Assembly (NCBI RefSeq): GCF_001646665.1
Contig: NZ_LWBU01000369.1
Coordinates: 70,351 to 131,623 of the forward strand
From: Streptomyces noursei
Lineage (GTDB): Bacteria; Actinomycetota; Actinomycetes; Streptomycetales; Streptomycetaceae
Length of the DNA: 61,273 nucleotides
Reading direction: 5' to 3'
In this document: piece by piece, positions 1-8,867 of the stretch
Numbering within the stretch: the stretch's first letter is position 1
Layout of the letters: each line of letters opens with the position of its first letter
Translations under genes and position numbers: made by a program
Notes under the pieces: generated by a model
Database searches by the model: none
What the model was told of the DNA's origin: nothing
Seen by the model: the letters and a program-made list of their open reading frames with translations, nothing else

Positions 1-44
1 ACACCGGCACCGGCCACGCGGCGGCCCACGGGGCCGGCGCCCTG

Positions 45-1313
45 GTGGCGGACGACCCGGGCACGCGCCGCGCCGCCCCGGGGAGCGCCGGCACGACGAC
101 CGCGCCGGAAACCGCCCTGGAGACCACCGGAGGCGTACCGCGCGCCCGGCACAAGGCGACCGTCGCGGGCGGCCCCGCCCCGGCGGCCGCGCGGCCCGGC
201 CGTGACCGCTACCTGGACCTGCTGCGGGCGATCGCGCTCCTCCGCGTGATCGTCTACCACATCTTCGGCTGGGCCTGGCTGACCGTCCTCTTCCCGTCCA
301 TGGGCGTGATGTTCGCGCTCGCCGGGTCGCTGATGGCGCGCTCGCTGTCGCGGCCCGCGTGGGGCGTGATCCGGGGGCGTGTCCGACGGCTGCTGCCGCC
401 CATGTGGGCGTTCTCCCTCACCGTCGTACCGATCATGCTCTACTTCGGCTGGAAGCCGCTGAAGGAAGAGGGCCTGTGGTGGTTCGCCAAGCTGGCCACC
501 TACATCTTCCCGATCGGCGCCCCGCCGTTCCCCTGGCACAGCGGCAGCCAGTCCGGTCTGCTGGAGGACACCTGGGCCGTGCAGGCCGCCGGGCCCCTCT
601 GGTACATCCGCGCCTACCTGTGGTTCGTCATCGCCTCGCCGCTGCTGCTGTGGGCGTTCCGCAGGCTGCCGTGGGTGACCCTGCTCGCGCCGCTCGGCCT
701 CACCGCGATCGTCGGCTCCGGCCTGATCAAGATCCCCGGTGAGACCGGCAACGCCATCACCGACTTCGCCTGCTACGGCTCGTGCTGGGTGCTGGGCTTC
801 GCGCACAACGAGGGCCTGTTCCAGAAGGTCCCCCGGTACATCTCGGTCTCCGTGTCCGCGCTGATCATGGCCTTCGGCCTGTGGTGGGCGTCCGGGCACC
901 TGGGCCCGGACGGCTGGGACCTCAACGACATCCCGCTCGCCCAGGCCACCTGGTCGTTCGGCTTCTGCGTGATCCTCCTCCAGTACTCGCCGTCCTGGAA
1001 GGAACTGCCCGGAAAGCTCGCCGCGTGGGACTCGCTGGTGACCCTCGCCAACAACCGGGCCGTGACGATCTACCTCTGGCACAACCTGCTGATCATGGCC
1101 ACGATCCCGATCATCGACCTGCTGTGGAAGATCCCGGGCGTCTGGCCGACCTACTCGGGCTACCTGGAGAGCGCGTACACCGTGCTCATGCTGATCGTCG
1201 TCTTCCCGCTGATCGGGCTGATGATCATGGCGGTGGGATGGCTGGAGGACGTCGCCGCCAAGCGCAGTCCCCGGCTCTGGCCGAACGGCGCCCCGAAGAA
1301 GGCGCGCCGCTGA
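45..1313 (+). CDS. Membrane acyltransferase (acyltransferase-3 family), start possibly outside window
   Basis: The protein (422 aa from the GTG at 45) has a disordered Ala/Pro/Gly-rich N-terminus of about 58 residues. A polytopic membrane domain follows, opening with RYLDLLRAIALLRVIVYHIF, the first helix and conserved His typical of acyltransferase-3 enzymes. Later segments include WYIRAYLWFVIASPLLLWAF and a C-terminal helix pair. The family moves acyl groups onto sugars or lipids at the membrane; the substrate cannot be read from sequence. The reading frame stays open upstream to base 3, so the true start may lie before the window. By position it could belong to the neighbouring exopolysaccharide (mat-type) genes of Streptomyces, but that is inference. 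Confidence 0.75.
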   Translation: MADDPGTRRAAPGSAGTTTAPETALETTGGVPRARHKATVAGGPAPAAARPGRDRYLDLLRAIALLRVIVYHIFGWAWLTVLFPSMGVMFALAGSLMARSLSRPAWGVIRGRVRRLLPPMWAFSLTVVPIMLYFGWKPLKEEGLWWFAKLATYIFPIGAPPFPWHSGSQSGLLEDTWAVQAAGPLWYIRAYLWFVIASPLLLWAFRRLPWVTLLAPLGLTAIVGSGLIKIPGETGNAITDFACYGSCWVLGFAHNEGLFQKVPRYISVSVSALIMAFGLWWASGHLGPDGWDLNDIPLAQATWSFGFCVILLQYSPSWKELPGKLAAWDSLVTLANNRAVTIYLWHNLLIMATIPIIDLLWKIPGVWPTYSGYLESAYTVLMLIVVFPLIGLMIMAVGWLEDVAAKRSPRLWPNGAPKKARR

Positions 1314-1379
1314 GCAAGCCCGCGAGCGCGCCGGCGAGCGCGCCGCTCACAGTGAGCCCGAGCCCCGGGTGAGAGCAAG

Positions 1380-1416
1380 GTTTCAGCCCGGTCACGTCAT
1401 ATGACCGGGCTGAAAC
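1380..1416. promoter_or_regulatory. Perfect 15-bp inverted repeat, GlnR-type operator upstream of narK
   Basis: Arms 1380-1394 and 1402-1416 are perfectly complementary with a 7-nt spacer. Read outward, each arm carries a GlnR-like box: GTGAC-N6-GAAAC on the minus strand (1395-1380) and ATGAC-N6-GAAAC on the plus strand (1401-1416). The published GlnR consensus is gTnAC-n6-GaAAC. It lies 63 bp upstream of the chosen narK start. It lacks a T tract, so a terminator for the acyltransferase gene is possible but less likely. Confidence 0.6.
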
Positions 1417-1478
1417 GCATCCTCCCTAGCGTCGGTCCTGACGGGATTCAGGACCTGACAGCACAGTGGAGGTACGCG

Positions 1479-2810
1479 ATGAGCGGCCGGTGGATCGAGC
1501 AGTGGGACCCTGAGGACGAGACCTTCTGGCGGGAGAAGGGGGAGCGCATCGCCAAACGCAACCTGGCGTTCTCCGTCTTCTCCGAGCACATCGGGTTCTC
1601 CATCTGGTCGCTGTGGTCGGTGATGGTCCTGTTCATGGGGCCGGAGTACGGCATCGACCCGGCCGGCAAGTTCTCCCTCATCGCGGTCGCGACCCTGGTG
1701 GGGGCCCTGATCCGGATCCCGTACACCTTCGCCGTCGCCCGCTTCGGCGGCCGCAACTGGACGATCCTCAGCGCGCTGCTGCTCCTGCTGCCGACGGGCG
1801 CCGCCTACACGGTGATGGAGCCGGGCACGTCGTACACGACCTTCCTCCTCGTCGCCGCCCTCACCGGCGTCGGCGGAGGCAACTTCGCCTCGTCGATGAC
1901 GAACATCAACGCCTTCTTCCCGCTCCACAAGAAGGGCTGGGCCCTCGGCCTCAACGCCGGCGGCGGCAACATCGGCGTGCCCGTCGTCCAGCTCATCGGC
2001 CTGCTGGTCATCGGCACCGCCGGGGCGGCCCAGCCGCGGGTCGTGCTCGGCATCTACCTCCCGCTGATCGTGGTCGCCGCGCTGTGCTCCGCGCTGTACA
2101 TGGACAACCTGGCGCCCGTGAGGAACGACACCGGAGCCGTCAAGGAGGCCGTCAAGGACGCCCACACCTGGATCATGGCGTTCCTGTACATCGGCACCTT
2201 CGGCTCGTTCATCGGCTACAGCTTCGCCTTCGGCCTGGTGCTCCAGACCCAGTTCGGGCGCACGCCGCTCCAGGCCGCGTCCCTCACCTTCATCGGCCCG
2301 CTGCTCGGCTCCCTGATCCGGCCGCTGGGCGGCTCCCTCGCCGACCGGCACGGCGGCGCCCGCATCACGGTGGCGACCTTCGTCGCCATGGCCGCCGCGA
2401 CCGGCGTGGTCGTCTACGCCTCCGTCATCGAGTCGCTGCCGGTCTTCCTCGTCGGCTTCATCGCCCTGTTCGTCCTCAGCGGGCTCGGCAACGGCTCCAC
2501 CTTCAAGATGATCCCCGCCATCTTCCAGGCCAAGGCCCACGCCATCGGCCTGGAGGGCGAGGAGGCCGCGGCGTACGGACGCCGGATCTCCGGTGCCGCG
2601 ATCGGCCTCATCGGCGCCGTGGGCGCCATCGGCGGGCTCGCCATCAACCTGGCCTTCCGGCAGTCCTTCCAGACCGCCGGCACCGGCACCGCCGCCTTCG
2701 TCGCCTTCCTCCTCTTCTACGCCGCCTGCCTGACCGTCACCTGGGCGGTATACCTTCGCCGTCCGCTGGAGGTGCCCGCCAAGCGGCAGCTCAGCTACTC
2801 CGAGGTGTGA
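1479..2810 (+). CDS. narK: Nitrate/nitrite transporter NarK (MFS, NNP family)
   Basis: A twelve-helix major facilitator that moves nitrate or nitrite across the membrane. Both NNP nitrate signatures are visible: GGGNFASSMTNINAFFP at about residues 132-148 and GLNAGGGNIGV at about 157-167, with a second Gly-rich motif near the C-terminus. The start at 1479 is preceded by GGAGG at 1468-1472 (6-nt spacing). An in-frame ATG at 1401 lies inside a palindrome and has no ribosome site, so 443 aa is preferred. The next gene encodes NnaR, the nitrate-assimilation regulator, 41 bp downstream, and the palindrome upstream matches GlnR boxes. Nitrogen control is therefore likely. Confidence 0.93.
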   Translation: MSGRWIEQWDPEDETFWREKGERIAKRNLAFSVFSEHIGFSIWSLWSVMVLFMGPEYGIDPAGKFSLIAVATLVGALIRIPYTFAVARFGGRNWTILSALLLLLPTGAAYTVMEPGTSYTTFLLVAALTGVGGGNFASSMTNINAFFPLHKKGWALGLNAGGGNIGVPVVQLIGLLVIGTAGAAQPRVVLGIYLPLIVVAALCSALYMDNLAPVRNDTGAVKEAVKDAHTWIMAFLYIGTFGSFIGYSFAFGLVLQTQFGRTPLQAASLTFIGPLLGSLIRPLGGSLADRHGGARITVATFVAMAAATGVVVYASVIESLPVFLVGFIALFVLSGLGNGSTFKMIPAIFQAKAHAIGLEGEEAAAYGRRISGAAIGLIGAVGAIGGLAINLAFRQSFQTAGTGTAAFVAFLLFYAACLTVTWAVYLRRPLEVPAKRQLSYSEV

Positions 2811-2851
2811 CGCGAGTGGCACGCCGCGGCGCCGTACGTAACGGGGGAGAA

Positions 2852-4048
2852 ATGTCACCGATCCGGGACTGTCACGGACCCTTGCCACTCTCTGATGTCA
2901 TGCACGAGCACGAGCATGGTTCCCACGGCCCGCTGGCCGGGTTCACCGTCGGCGTCACCGCGGCCCGCCGCGCGGACGAACTGGGCGCGCTGCTGGAGCG
3001 CCGCGGCGCGGCCGTCCAGCACGCCCCGGCACTGCGGATCGTGCCGCTCGCCGACGACGCCGAACTCCTCGACGCCACCAAGGCCCTCATCGGCCACGCC
3101 CCGGACGTCGTGGTCGCCACGACCGCGATCGGCTTCCGGGGCTGGCTGGAGGCGGCCGACGGCTGGGGGTACGGGGAGGAACTCCTCGACCGGCTGCGCG
3201 CCGCCCAGGTCCTCGCCCGCGGCCCCAAGGTCAAGGGGGCCGTACGGGCGGCCGGGCTGACCGAGGAGTGGTCGCCCGCCTCGGACTCCATGGCCGAGGT
3301 CCTGGACCGGCTGCTCGGCCAGGACATGACCGGGCGGCGCGTCGCGCTCCAGCTGCACGGCGAGCCGCTGCCCGGCTTCGTCGAGGCGCTGCGCGCCGCG
3401 GGCGCCGAGGTCGTGGTCGTCCCCGTCTACCGGTGGATGCCGCCCGAGGACCTGGCGCCCCTGGACCGCCTCATCGACGCCACGGTCTCCCGGTCGCTGG
3501 ACGCGGTCACCTTCACCAGCGCCCCGGCGGGCGCCTCGATGCTGGCACGCGCCCAGGACCGGGGCCTGCTGCCGGACCTGCTCGACGCGCTCCGCCACGA
3601 CGTGCTGGCCGCCTGCGTCGGGCCGGTCACCGCCCTGCCCCTCCAGGCGCACGGCATCGACACCGTCCAGCCGGCCCGCTTCCGGCTCGGCCCCCTGGTC
3701 CAGTCGCTGTGCCAGGAACTGCCCTCCCGCGCCCGGACCCTGCCGGTCGCCGGGCGGCGCATCGAGATCCGCGGCCACGCCGTCCTGGTCGACGGCGACC
3801 TGCGCCCGGTGCCGCCGGCCGGCATGTCCCTGCTCCACTCGCTGGCCCGCCGCCCCGGCTGGGTCGTCTCCCGCGCCGACCTGCTGCGCGCCCTCCCCGG
3901 AGCGGGCCGCGACGAGCACGCGGTGGAGACCGCGATGGCCCGCCTCCGGTCCGCCCTGGGCGCGCCCAAGCTCATCCAGACGGTCGTCAAGCGGGGCTAC
4001 CGCCTCGCCCTGGACCCCGAGGCGGACGCCAAGTACGCCGACGCGTGA
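2852..4048 (+). CDS. nnaR: HemD-like winged-helix nitrate-assimilation regulator NnaR
   Basis: The N-terminal two thirds (about residues 25-270) resemble uroporphyrinogen-III synthase (FTVGVTAARRADELGALLER, then DAVTFTSAPAGASMLA). The C-terminal 100 residues form an OmpR/PhoB-like winged helix with a helix pattern ending HAVETAMARLRSALG and a KRGYRL wing. This fusion is the architecture of NnaR (S. coelicolor SCO2958), which works with GlnR on nitrate and nitrite assimilation genes. GGGGGAG at 2843-2849 supports the ATG at 2852; an in-frame ATG at 2900 lacks a ribosome site. The protein is 398 aa. Its position directly behind narK fits the role. Whether the HemD domain retains enzymatic activity is unknown; it more probably senses a ligand. 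Confidence 0.85.
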   Translation: MSPIRDCHGPLPLSDVMHEHEHGSHGPLAGFTVGVTAARRADELGALLERRGAAVQHAPALRIVPLADDAELLDATKALIGHAPDVVVATTAIGFRGWLEAADGWGYGEELLDRLRAAQVLARGPKVKGAVRAAGLTEEWSPASDSMAEVLDRLLGQDMTGRRVALQLHGEPLPGFVEALRAAGAEVVVVPVYRWMPPEDLAPLDRLIDATVSRSLDAVTFTSAPAGASMLARAQDRGLLPDLLDALRHDVLAACVGPVTALPLQAHGIDTVQPARFRLGPLVQSLCQELPSRARTLPVAGRRIEIRGHAVLVDGDLRPVPPAGMSLLHSLARRPGWVVSRADLLRALPGAGRDEHAVETAMARLRSALGAPKLIQTVVKRGYRLALDPEADAKYADA

Positions 4049-4172
4049 GCCCCGGCGGGCGCTCACGGCACGGGGCCGGCCCTCCCCGTCCGCCCCGCCA
4101 GCCCCGCCCGGCCCGCGCCCGGTCGGGCAGGCGGGGTTCCGGTGGCGCGTCCGGACGGGCACTCTGGGGCGC

Positions 4173-4718
4173 ATGGTGGCATGGCGGTTCCACTCCGGGC
4201 GGCTCTGCCTGGACCTGATGGCCGACCCGCCGTCCGACGCGGGGCGGCTCGCGCGGTGGCTCCACGCCGCCGGGCTCGTACCGGCCGGCACCCCGCTCGA
4301 CGGGGTCGACGCGCGGTGGGCGGAACGGTTCGCGGAACTGGCGCGCGACGTGGACCAGTTGGTGCGCGACCAGCTCGCCGGTCACGGACGGTACGCGGCC
4401 CCCCGGCTGGACCACCTCAACGCCCTCGCCGCCGCCCCGCCCCCCGCGCCCCTGGCGGTACGGGGCGAGGACGGCGGACTCGTACGGGCGTTGGCGGTGC
4501 CGCCCGACTGCGGCGCCCTCCTCGCGGCCGTCGCCCGCGACGCCGTCGACCTGCTCACCGACCCCGTCACCCTCTCCCGGCTGCGCCAGTGCGCCGGGGA
4601 GGGCTGCCGCCGTGTGTATCTCGACACATCCCGGGGGCGCCGCCGCCGCTGGTGCTCCAGCGAGATGTGCGGCAACCGGGAGCGCGTCGCACGCCACCGG
4701 GCGCGTACACACGGGTAG
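4173..4718 (+). CDS. CGNR zinc-finger (ABATE domain) protein
   Basis: A 181-aa protein with an N-terminal ABATE-type helical domain (WRFHSGRLCLDLMADPP) and a C-terminal CGNR zinc finger, C-x4-C then YLDTSRGRRRRWCSSEMCGN, with the Cys pairs that bind zinc and a basic tail. Members are presumed stress-induced transcription regulators; no target is known. It sits 124 bp after nnaR and 111 bp before sigU. The ribosome site before ATG 4173 is weak, and the ATG at 4181 is out of frame. Confidence 0.8.
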   Translation: MVAWRFHSGRLCLDLMADPPSDAGRLARWLHAAGLVPAGTPLDGVDARWAERFAELARDVDQLVRDQLAGHGRYAAPRLDHLNALAAAPPPAPLAVRGEDGGLVRALAVPPDCGALLAAVARDAVDLLTDPVTLSRLRQCAGEGCRRVYLDTSRGRRRRWCSSEMCGNRERVARHRARTHG

Positions 4719-4723
4719 TTACG

Positions 4724-4745
4724 AAACTTCCTGAGAAAAAAATCT
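4724..4745 (+). promoter_or_regulatory. Candidate ECF-type promoter upstream of sigU
   Basis: AAC at 4725-4727 and TCT at 4743-4745 are separated by 15 nt across an A-rich tract, near the AAC-N16/17-TCT pattern of some Streptomyces ECF promoters. The 110-bp gap is AT-rich compared with its surroundings. It would allow autoregulation of sigU, but spacing is one short and no data support it. Confidence 0.25.
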
Positions 4746-4829
4746 CCCCGCGTTGAGTAAACCTTCCCGCCCCCCACGTAGTGATGGGGGACAGCGAGTC
4801 AGATCAAGGTCTCGACCGGGAGGTTCCAG

Positions 4830-5423
4830 GTGCGCAAGGATGCCGCCGTGGCCGATGACCGTCGTGGGACGCATCGCGCCCGGCACAGAGCGGTGCCCGC
4901 ACGCACCCAACCGGACGTCCCGGACGAAGAGTTGATGCGTGCTCTCTACCGTGAACACGCCGGGCCCCTGCTCGCCTATGTACTGCGCCTCGTCGCCGGC
5001 GACCGCCAGCGCGCCGAGGACGTCGTACAGGAGACGCTCATCCGTGCCTGGAAGAACGCCGGTCAGCTCAATCGGGCGACCGGCTCTGTCCGACCCTGGC
5101 TGGTGACGGTCGCCCGGCGCATCGTCATCGACGGCCACCGCAGCCGGCAAGCCCGGCCGCAGGAGGTCGATCCGTCGCCGCTCGAGGTCATGCCCGCGGA
5201 GGACGAGATCGACAAGGCGTTGTGGCTGATGACGCTCTCTGATGCGCTCGACGATTTGACCCCGGCTCACCGGGAAGTCTTGGTCGAGACATATTTCAAG
5301 GGGCGTACGGTCAACGAGGCTGCCGAAATCCTCGGCATACCCAGCGGGACCGTGCGGTCCCGCGTGTTCTACGCACTGCGTTCCATGAAGCTCGCGCTGG
5401 AGGAGAGGGGGATCTCGGCATGA
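4830..5423 (+). CDS. sigU: ECF RNA polymerase sigma factor SigU
   Basis: A 197-aa extracytoplasmic-function sigma factor. Region 2 spans about residues 36-104 (LYREHAGPLLAYVLRLVAGD, AEDVVQETLIRAWKN) and region 4 about 138-190 (LTPAHREVLVETYFKG then a helix-turn-helix, TVNEAAEILGIPSGTVRSRV). Start: GTG 4830 follows GGGAGG (4818-4823) by 6 nt. The stop overlaps the next start (ATGA at 5420-5423), so it is translationally coupled to its zinc anti-sigma factor. In S. coelicolor, SigU excess blocks aerial development and alters secretion; the assignment to SigU rests on gene order recalled from that genome. Confidence 0.88.
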   Translation: MRKDAAVADDRRGTHRARHRAVPARTQPDVPDEELMRALYREHAGPLLAYVLRLVAGDRQRAEDVVQETLIRAWKNAGQLNRATGSVRPWLVTVARRIVIDGHRSRQARPQEVDPSPLEVMPAEDEIDKALWLMTLSDALDDLTPAHREVLVETYFKGRTVNEAAEILGIPSGTVRSRVFYALRSMKLALEERGISA

Positions 5424-6238
5424 CGTCGCACCACGCTCCGCAGGGGAACGAGTCGGTGCACGACGCAGTCGGCGCGTATGTGCTCGGCATTCTGGACGGC
5501 GCCGAAGCCACCGCCTTCGAAGCGCATCTGGCGGGCTGCGACCTGTGCGCCCACCACCTGGAGGAGTTCTCCGGGATGGAGCCGATGCTGGCCATGCTCG
5601 CCGAGGCCCCCGGCCCGGCGTCCCGGCCCGTCGTGCTGCCGATGCCCGAACGGCCCGGGGCGCCGGGCGCCCCACCGGCACCGATGCTCGACCGCCTGGT
5701 CGACGAAGTCGCGCTCAAGCGCGCCCAGCGCCGCCGCCGCAGCCGATTCCTGGTCGCGGCGGCTGCCGCGCTGATCATCGCCGGTCCGGCGACCGCGTTC
5801 GTCGCCACCTCCGGCGACGACCCGGCCAACCGGACCAACCAGGCGCTCGACCCGCACCCCACCAGTCCCGCCGAGGACGCCTTCTTCAACCACATGGCCG
5901 AGAAGGTCCAGCACACCGACGCGTCGACCAAGGTCAGCGCGACCGTCGGCATGGAGAAGAAGGCCTGGGGCACCCACACGGTCCTGGAGCTCAGGAACGT
6001 CAAGGGCCCGCTCAAGTGCAACCTGATCGCCGTCTCCAAGACCGGCGAGGAGGAGGTCGTCACGTCCTGGGCGGTCCCGAAGTGGGGCTACGGCATCCCG
6101 GGCAGCACCCACGAGACGGGCAAGAACCCGCTGTACGTCCACGGAGGTGCCGCCATGGACCGGAACGACATCGATCACTTCGAGGTCCGCACCTTCGACG
6201 GGGAGCGACTGGTGGAGGTCCCCGCGGCCACCGCCTGA
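5420..6238 (+). CDS. rsuA: Zinc-binding membrane anti-sigma factor RsuA
   Basis: A 272-aa protein with the ZAS zinc motif H36-x3-C40-x2-C43 in its cytoplasmic N-terminus. A Pro/Ala-rich linker follows, then one membrane span at about 110-130 (FLVAAAAALIIAGPATAFVA) and an extracytoplasmic domain of about 140 residues ending in a compact beta-rich fold. The start overlaps the sigma factor stop by 4 bp, the usual arrangement for a sigma/anti-sigma pair. It should hold SigU at the membrane until an envelope signal releases it. The signal is not readable from sequence. Confidence 0.88.
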   Translation: MTSHHAPQGNESVHDAVGAYVLGILDGAEATAFEAHLAGCDLCAHHLEEFSGMEPMLAMLAEAPGPASRPVVLPMPERPGAPGAPPAPMLDRLVDEVALKRAQRRRRSRFLVAAAAALIIAGPATAFVATSGDDPANRTNQALDPHPTSPAEDAFFNHMAEKVQHTDASTKVSATVGMEKKAWGTHTVLELRNVKGPLKCNLIAVSKTGEEEVVTSWAVPKWGYGIPGSTHETGKNPLYVHGGAAMDRNDIDHFEVRTFDGERLVEVPAATA

Positions 6239-6297
6239 CATATGCCCCTCCTGTGGCGTACGCTCGACGGCTGCCCAGCACGTCAGAAGGGGGCCCG

Positions 6298-8586
6298 GTG
6301 GCCGCGCAGGAAGCCGACCGTGGTGTGGACACGATCCGGGACCGCGAGATCGGTGTCGAACAGGACCACCTGGACCAGGTGTACCGCCGCCTCGAGGAGA
6401 AGATCCACGAGGCGGAGTTCCTGATGAACGACGCCGCCAAGCGCGGCCAGGTGGGCACGCCCGGCGCGCTCGCCGAGCGGGACGCCCAGGTGTTCCGGGC
6501 CGGTATCCACCTCAACCGGCTCAACAACGAGTACGAGGACTTCCTCTTCGGCCGGATCGACCTGCTGTACGGCAAGGACGGCAAGAAGGGCCCCGACGGC
6601 GCGTACACCTCCGTCGAGCCCGCCGACGACGCCGTACGGCAGGACGGCACCGCCGACATCGGGGAGACCCTCCACATCGGCCGCATCGGGGTCCTGGACT
6701 CCGACTACGCGCCGCTCGTCATCGACTGGCGCGCCCCCGCCGCCGCGCCGTTCTACCGCTCCACGCCGGTCGAACCCGGCCGGGTGGTGCGCCGCCGGGT
6801 CATCCGCTCGCGGGGCCGCAAGGTCCTCGGCGTCGAGGACGACCTGATGCGCCCCGAGCTGAAGGCCCGCCTCGGCGGCGAGGACCTGGCCGTGATCGGC
6901 GACGGCGCGCTGATGGCCGCCCTCGGGCAGGCGCGCAGCCACACCATGCGCGACATCGTCTCCTCCATCCAGGCGGAGCAGGACCTGGTCATCCGCGCGC
7001 CCGCCGCCTCCGTCACGTACGTCGAGGGCGGCCCCGGCACCGGCAAGACCGCCGTCGCGCTGCACCGCGCGGCCTACCTGCTCTACCAGGACCGGCGCAG
7101 ATACGCGGGCGGCATCCTCATCGTCTCGCCGACCCCGCTGCTGGTCGCCTACACCGAGGGCGTCCTGCCCTCGCTGGGGGAGGAGGGCCAGGTGGCGATC
7201 CGCGCGGTCGGCAGCCTGGTCGACGGGGTGGAGGCCACGGCGTACGACGAGCCGGCCGTCGCCCGCGTGAAGGGCTCCTCCCGGATGCGGGCGGTGCTGC
7301 GCAAGGCCGTGCGGGGCGCCCTCGAACTGGGCGACGCGCCCGAGCGGCTGCGGGTGGTGGCCTTCGGGCGGCGCCTGGAGCTGGAGGGCGAGGAGCTGAC
7401 CCGTGTCCGGCACGCCGCCCTCGGCGGCACGGCGCCGGTCAACCTGCTGCGCCCGAGGGCCCGCAAGCTGCTGCTCGACGCCCTGTACGCCAAGTCGGGC
7501 GCGGGCTCCCGGCACCCGGGCGACCCGGAGCTCGCCGCCGAGCTGCGCTCCTCGTTCGACGAGGACGTGACCACCGAGGACAGCTTCATCGCGTTCCTGG
7601 ACGCCTGGTGGCCCGAGCTGACCCCCCGGCGGGTCCTGGAGGCGATGGCCGACGAGAAGCGGCTGGGCCGCTGGGCGCGCCGGGTGCTCAACCAGGGCGA
7701 GGTGCGGCGCCTCGCGCGCTCCCTGCGGCGCGACGGGTTCTCCGTGCACGACGTGGCCCTGCTGGACGAGCTCCAGACCCTGCTGGGCGCCCCGGCACGG
7801 CCGCGCCGCAAGCGGGAGCTCGACCCGCTGGACCAGCTCACCGGCCTGGAGGAGCTGATGCCGGTGCGCGAGGAGTCGCAGTGGGAGCGGGCCGAGCGGC
7901 TGGCCCAGGAGCGGACCGAGTACGCCCACGTCATCGTGGACGAGGCGCAGGACCTCACGCCCATGCAGTGGCGGATGGTCGGCCGGCGCGGGCGGCACGC
8001 GACGTGGACGGTGGTGGGCGACCCGGCCCAGTCGTCCTGGTCGGTGCCGGAGGAGGCGGCCGAGGCGCGGGACGAGGCGCTGGGCAGCCGGCCGCGCCGA
8101 CGCTTCGAGCTGACCGTGAACTACCGGAACCCGGCCGAGATCGCCGAGCTCGCCGCCAAGGTGCTGGCGCTGGCGATGCCGGGCATGGAGGCGCCGCGGG
8201 CGGTCCGCTCCACGGGCGTGGAGCCCCGCTTCGTCGCCGTCCGGGACGGGGACCTGGCCGAGGCCGTGCGCGAGGAGGCGCGGCGCCTGCTGGACCGGGT
8301 GGACGGCACGGTGGGCGTCGTGGTCGCGATGAACCGGCGCGAGCAGGCGGCGCGCTGGCTGGCGGACCTGGGCGACCGGGTGGTGGCGCTGGGCAGCCTG
8401 GAGGCGAAGGGGCTGGAGTACGACGCGACGGTCGTCGTCTCCCCGGCCGAGATCGCCGACGAGTCCCCGGCCGGCCTGCGGGTGCTCTACGTGGCGCTCA
8501 CCCGCGCCACCCAGCAGCTGACGGTCCTGTCGGGCCGCCGGGACGACCCGGACGAGGCCGGCGTCCCCGACCTGCTCCGGGACTGA
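6298..8586 (+). CDS. HelD-like RNA polymerase-associated ATPase (UvrD/helicase IV family)
   Basis: A 762-aa SF1-type motor. A coiled-coil N-terminus (LDQVYRRLEEKIHEAEFLMN) precedes Walker A GGPGTGKT at 244-251, the Walker B/DEAQD box at 548-552 (IVDEAQDLTPMQW) and C-terminal UvrD motifs LNYRNPAEIAE-type and LYVALTRATQQLTVL. The N-terminal coiled coil and UvrD core without DNA-repair accessory domains match HelD proteins, which strip or recycle RNA polymerase; some actinobacterial members protect it from rifamycins. No rifamycin-associated palindrome is visible upstream, so inducible rifamycin resistance is not supported. GTG 6298 follows AAGGGGG by 4 nt. It lies 59 bp after rsuA and may be cotranscribed. 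Confidence 0.85.
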   Translation: MAAQEADRGVDTIRDREIGVEQDHLDQVYRRLEEKIHEAEFLMNDAAKRGQVGTPGALAERDAQVFRAGIHLNRLNNEYEDFLFGRIDLLYGKDGKKGPDGAYTSVEPADDAVRQDGTADIGETLHIGRIGVLDSDYAPLVIDWRAPAAAPFYRSTPVEPGRVVRRRVIRSRGRKVLGVEDDLMRPELKARLGGEDLAVIGDGALMAALGQARSHTMRDIVSSIQAEQDLVIRAPAASVTYVEGGPGTGKTAVALHRAAYLLYQDRRRYAGGILIVSPTPLLVAYTEGVLPSLGEEGQVAIRAVGSLVDGVEATAYDEPAVARVKGSSRMRAVLRKAVRGALELGDAPERLRVVAFGRRLELEGEELTRVRHAALGGTAPVNLLRPRARKLLLDALYAKSGAGSRHPGDPELAAELRSSFDEDVTTEDSFIAFLDAWWPELTPRRVLEAMADEKRLGRWARRVLNQGEVRRLARSLRRDGFSVHDVALLDELQTLLGAPARPRRKRELDPLDQLTGLEELMPVREESQWERAERLAQERTEYAHVIVDEAQDLTPMQWRMVGRRGRHATWTVVGDPAQSSWSVPEEAAEARDEALGSRPRRRFELTVNYRNPAEIAELAAKVLALAMPGMEAPRAVRSTGVEPRFVAVRDGDLAEAVREEARRLLDRVDGTVGVVVAMNRREQAARWLADLGDRVVALGSLEAKGLEYDATVVVSPAEIADESPAGLRVLYVALTRATQQLTVLSGRRDDPDEAGVPDLLRD

Positions 8587-8669
8587 CGCCCGCTCCGCGC
8601 CGGACGCCCGGGCGGGGGCCGATCGGGGGCGGTCCGGCGAGGAGGGAATCACTTTCCGGGGCGGTTTGT

Positions 8670-8830
8670 TAGCCTGGGTGTTGGCACCGGCCCGATCCAA
8701 GCCCCCGGGCCCAACCTTCGTCGCTACGAGCGACCACTTGCCGCGAGGCGAGCATGGCGGGTCGGTGCCACTCAAGTCGTACACAGCAGGTCCGTGTCAT
8801 CGTCCGATGGCACGGACCTGCTGTCGTTTC
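8670..8830 (+). ncRNA. Candidate structured small RNA between helD and the malic enzyme gene
   Basis: A sigma-70-like -10 (TAGCCT, 8670-8675) is followed by about 150 nt rich in hairpins: a small stem in the first bases, GTCGCT-acg-AGCGAC (8720-8734), and a long terminal stem (8783-8824) followed by TCGTTTC. No start codon with ribosome site and no convincing coding frame is present. The -35 is poor. This could be an independent sRNA, or simply an unusual terminator of helD. Confidence 0.4.
8783..8824 (+). terminator. Long hairpin terminator
   Basis: Perfect 14-bp stem (8783-8796 with 8811-8824) enclosing a second CATCG/CGATG stem (8798-8802 with 8805-8809), followed by TCGTTTC. One of the strongest hairpins in the window; it ends either helD or the candidate small RNA. 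Confidence 0.65.
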
Positions 8831-8867
8831 ATGCCCCGGGACTTCCGCCGGAGCCATGATCTCTCGT

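Noticed and set aside
1401..1478. ATG 1401 as the start of narK
   Set aside because: It lies inside the palindrome and has no ribosome site, while GGAGG precedes ATG 1479 at ideal spacing.
6239..6297. Rifamycin-associated element upstream of the HelD-like gene
   Set aside because: No long GGGGCTTGC-type palindrome is present, so a rifamycin-induced HelR cannot be claimed.
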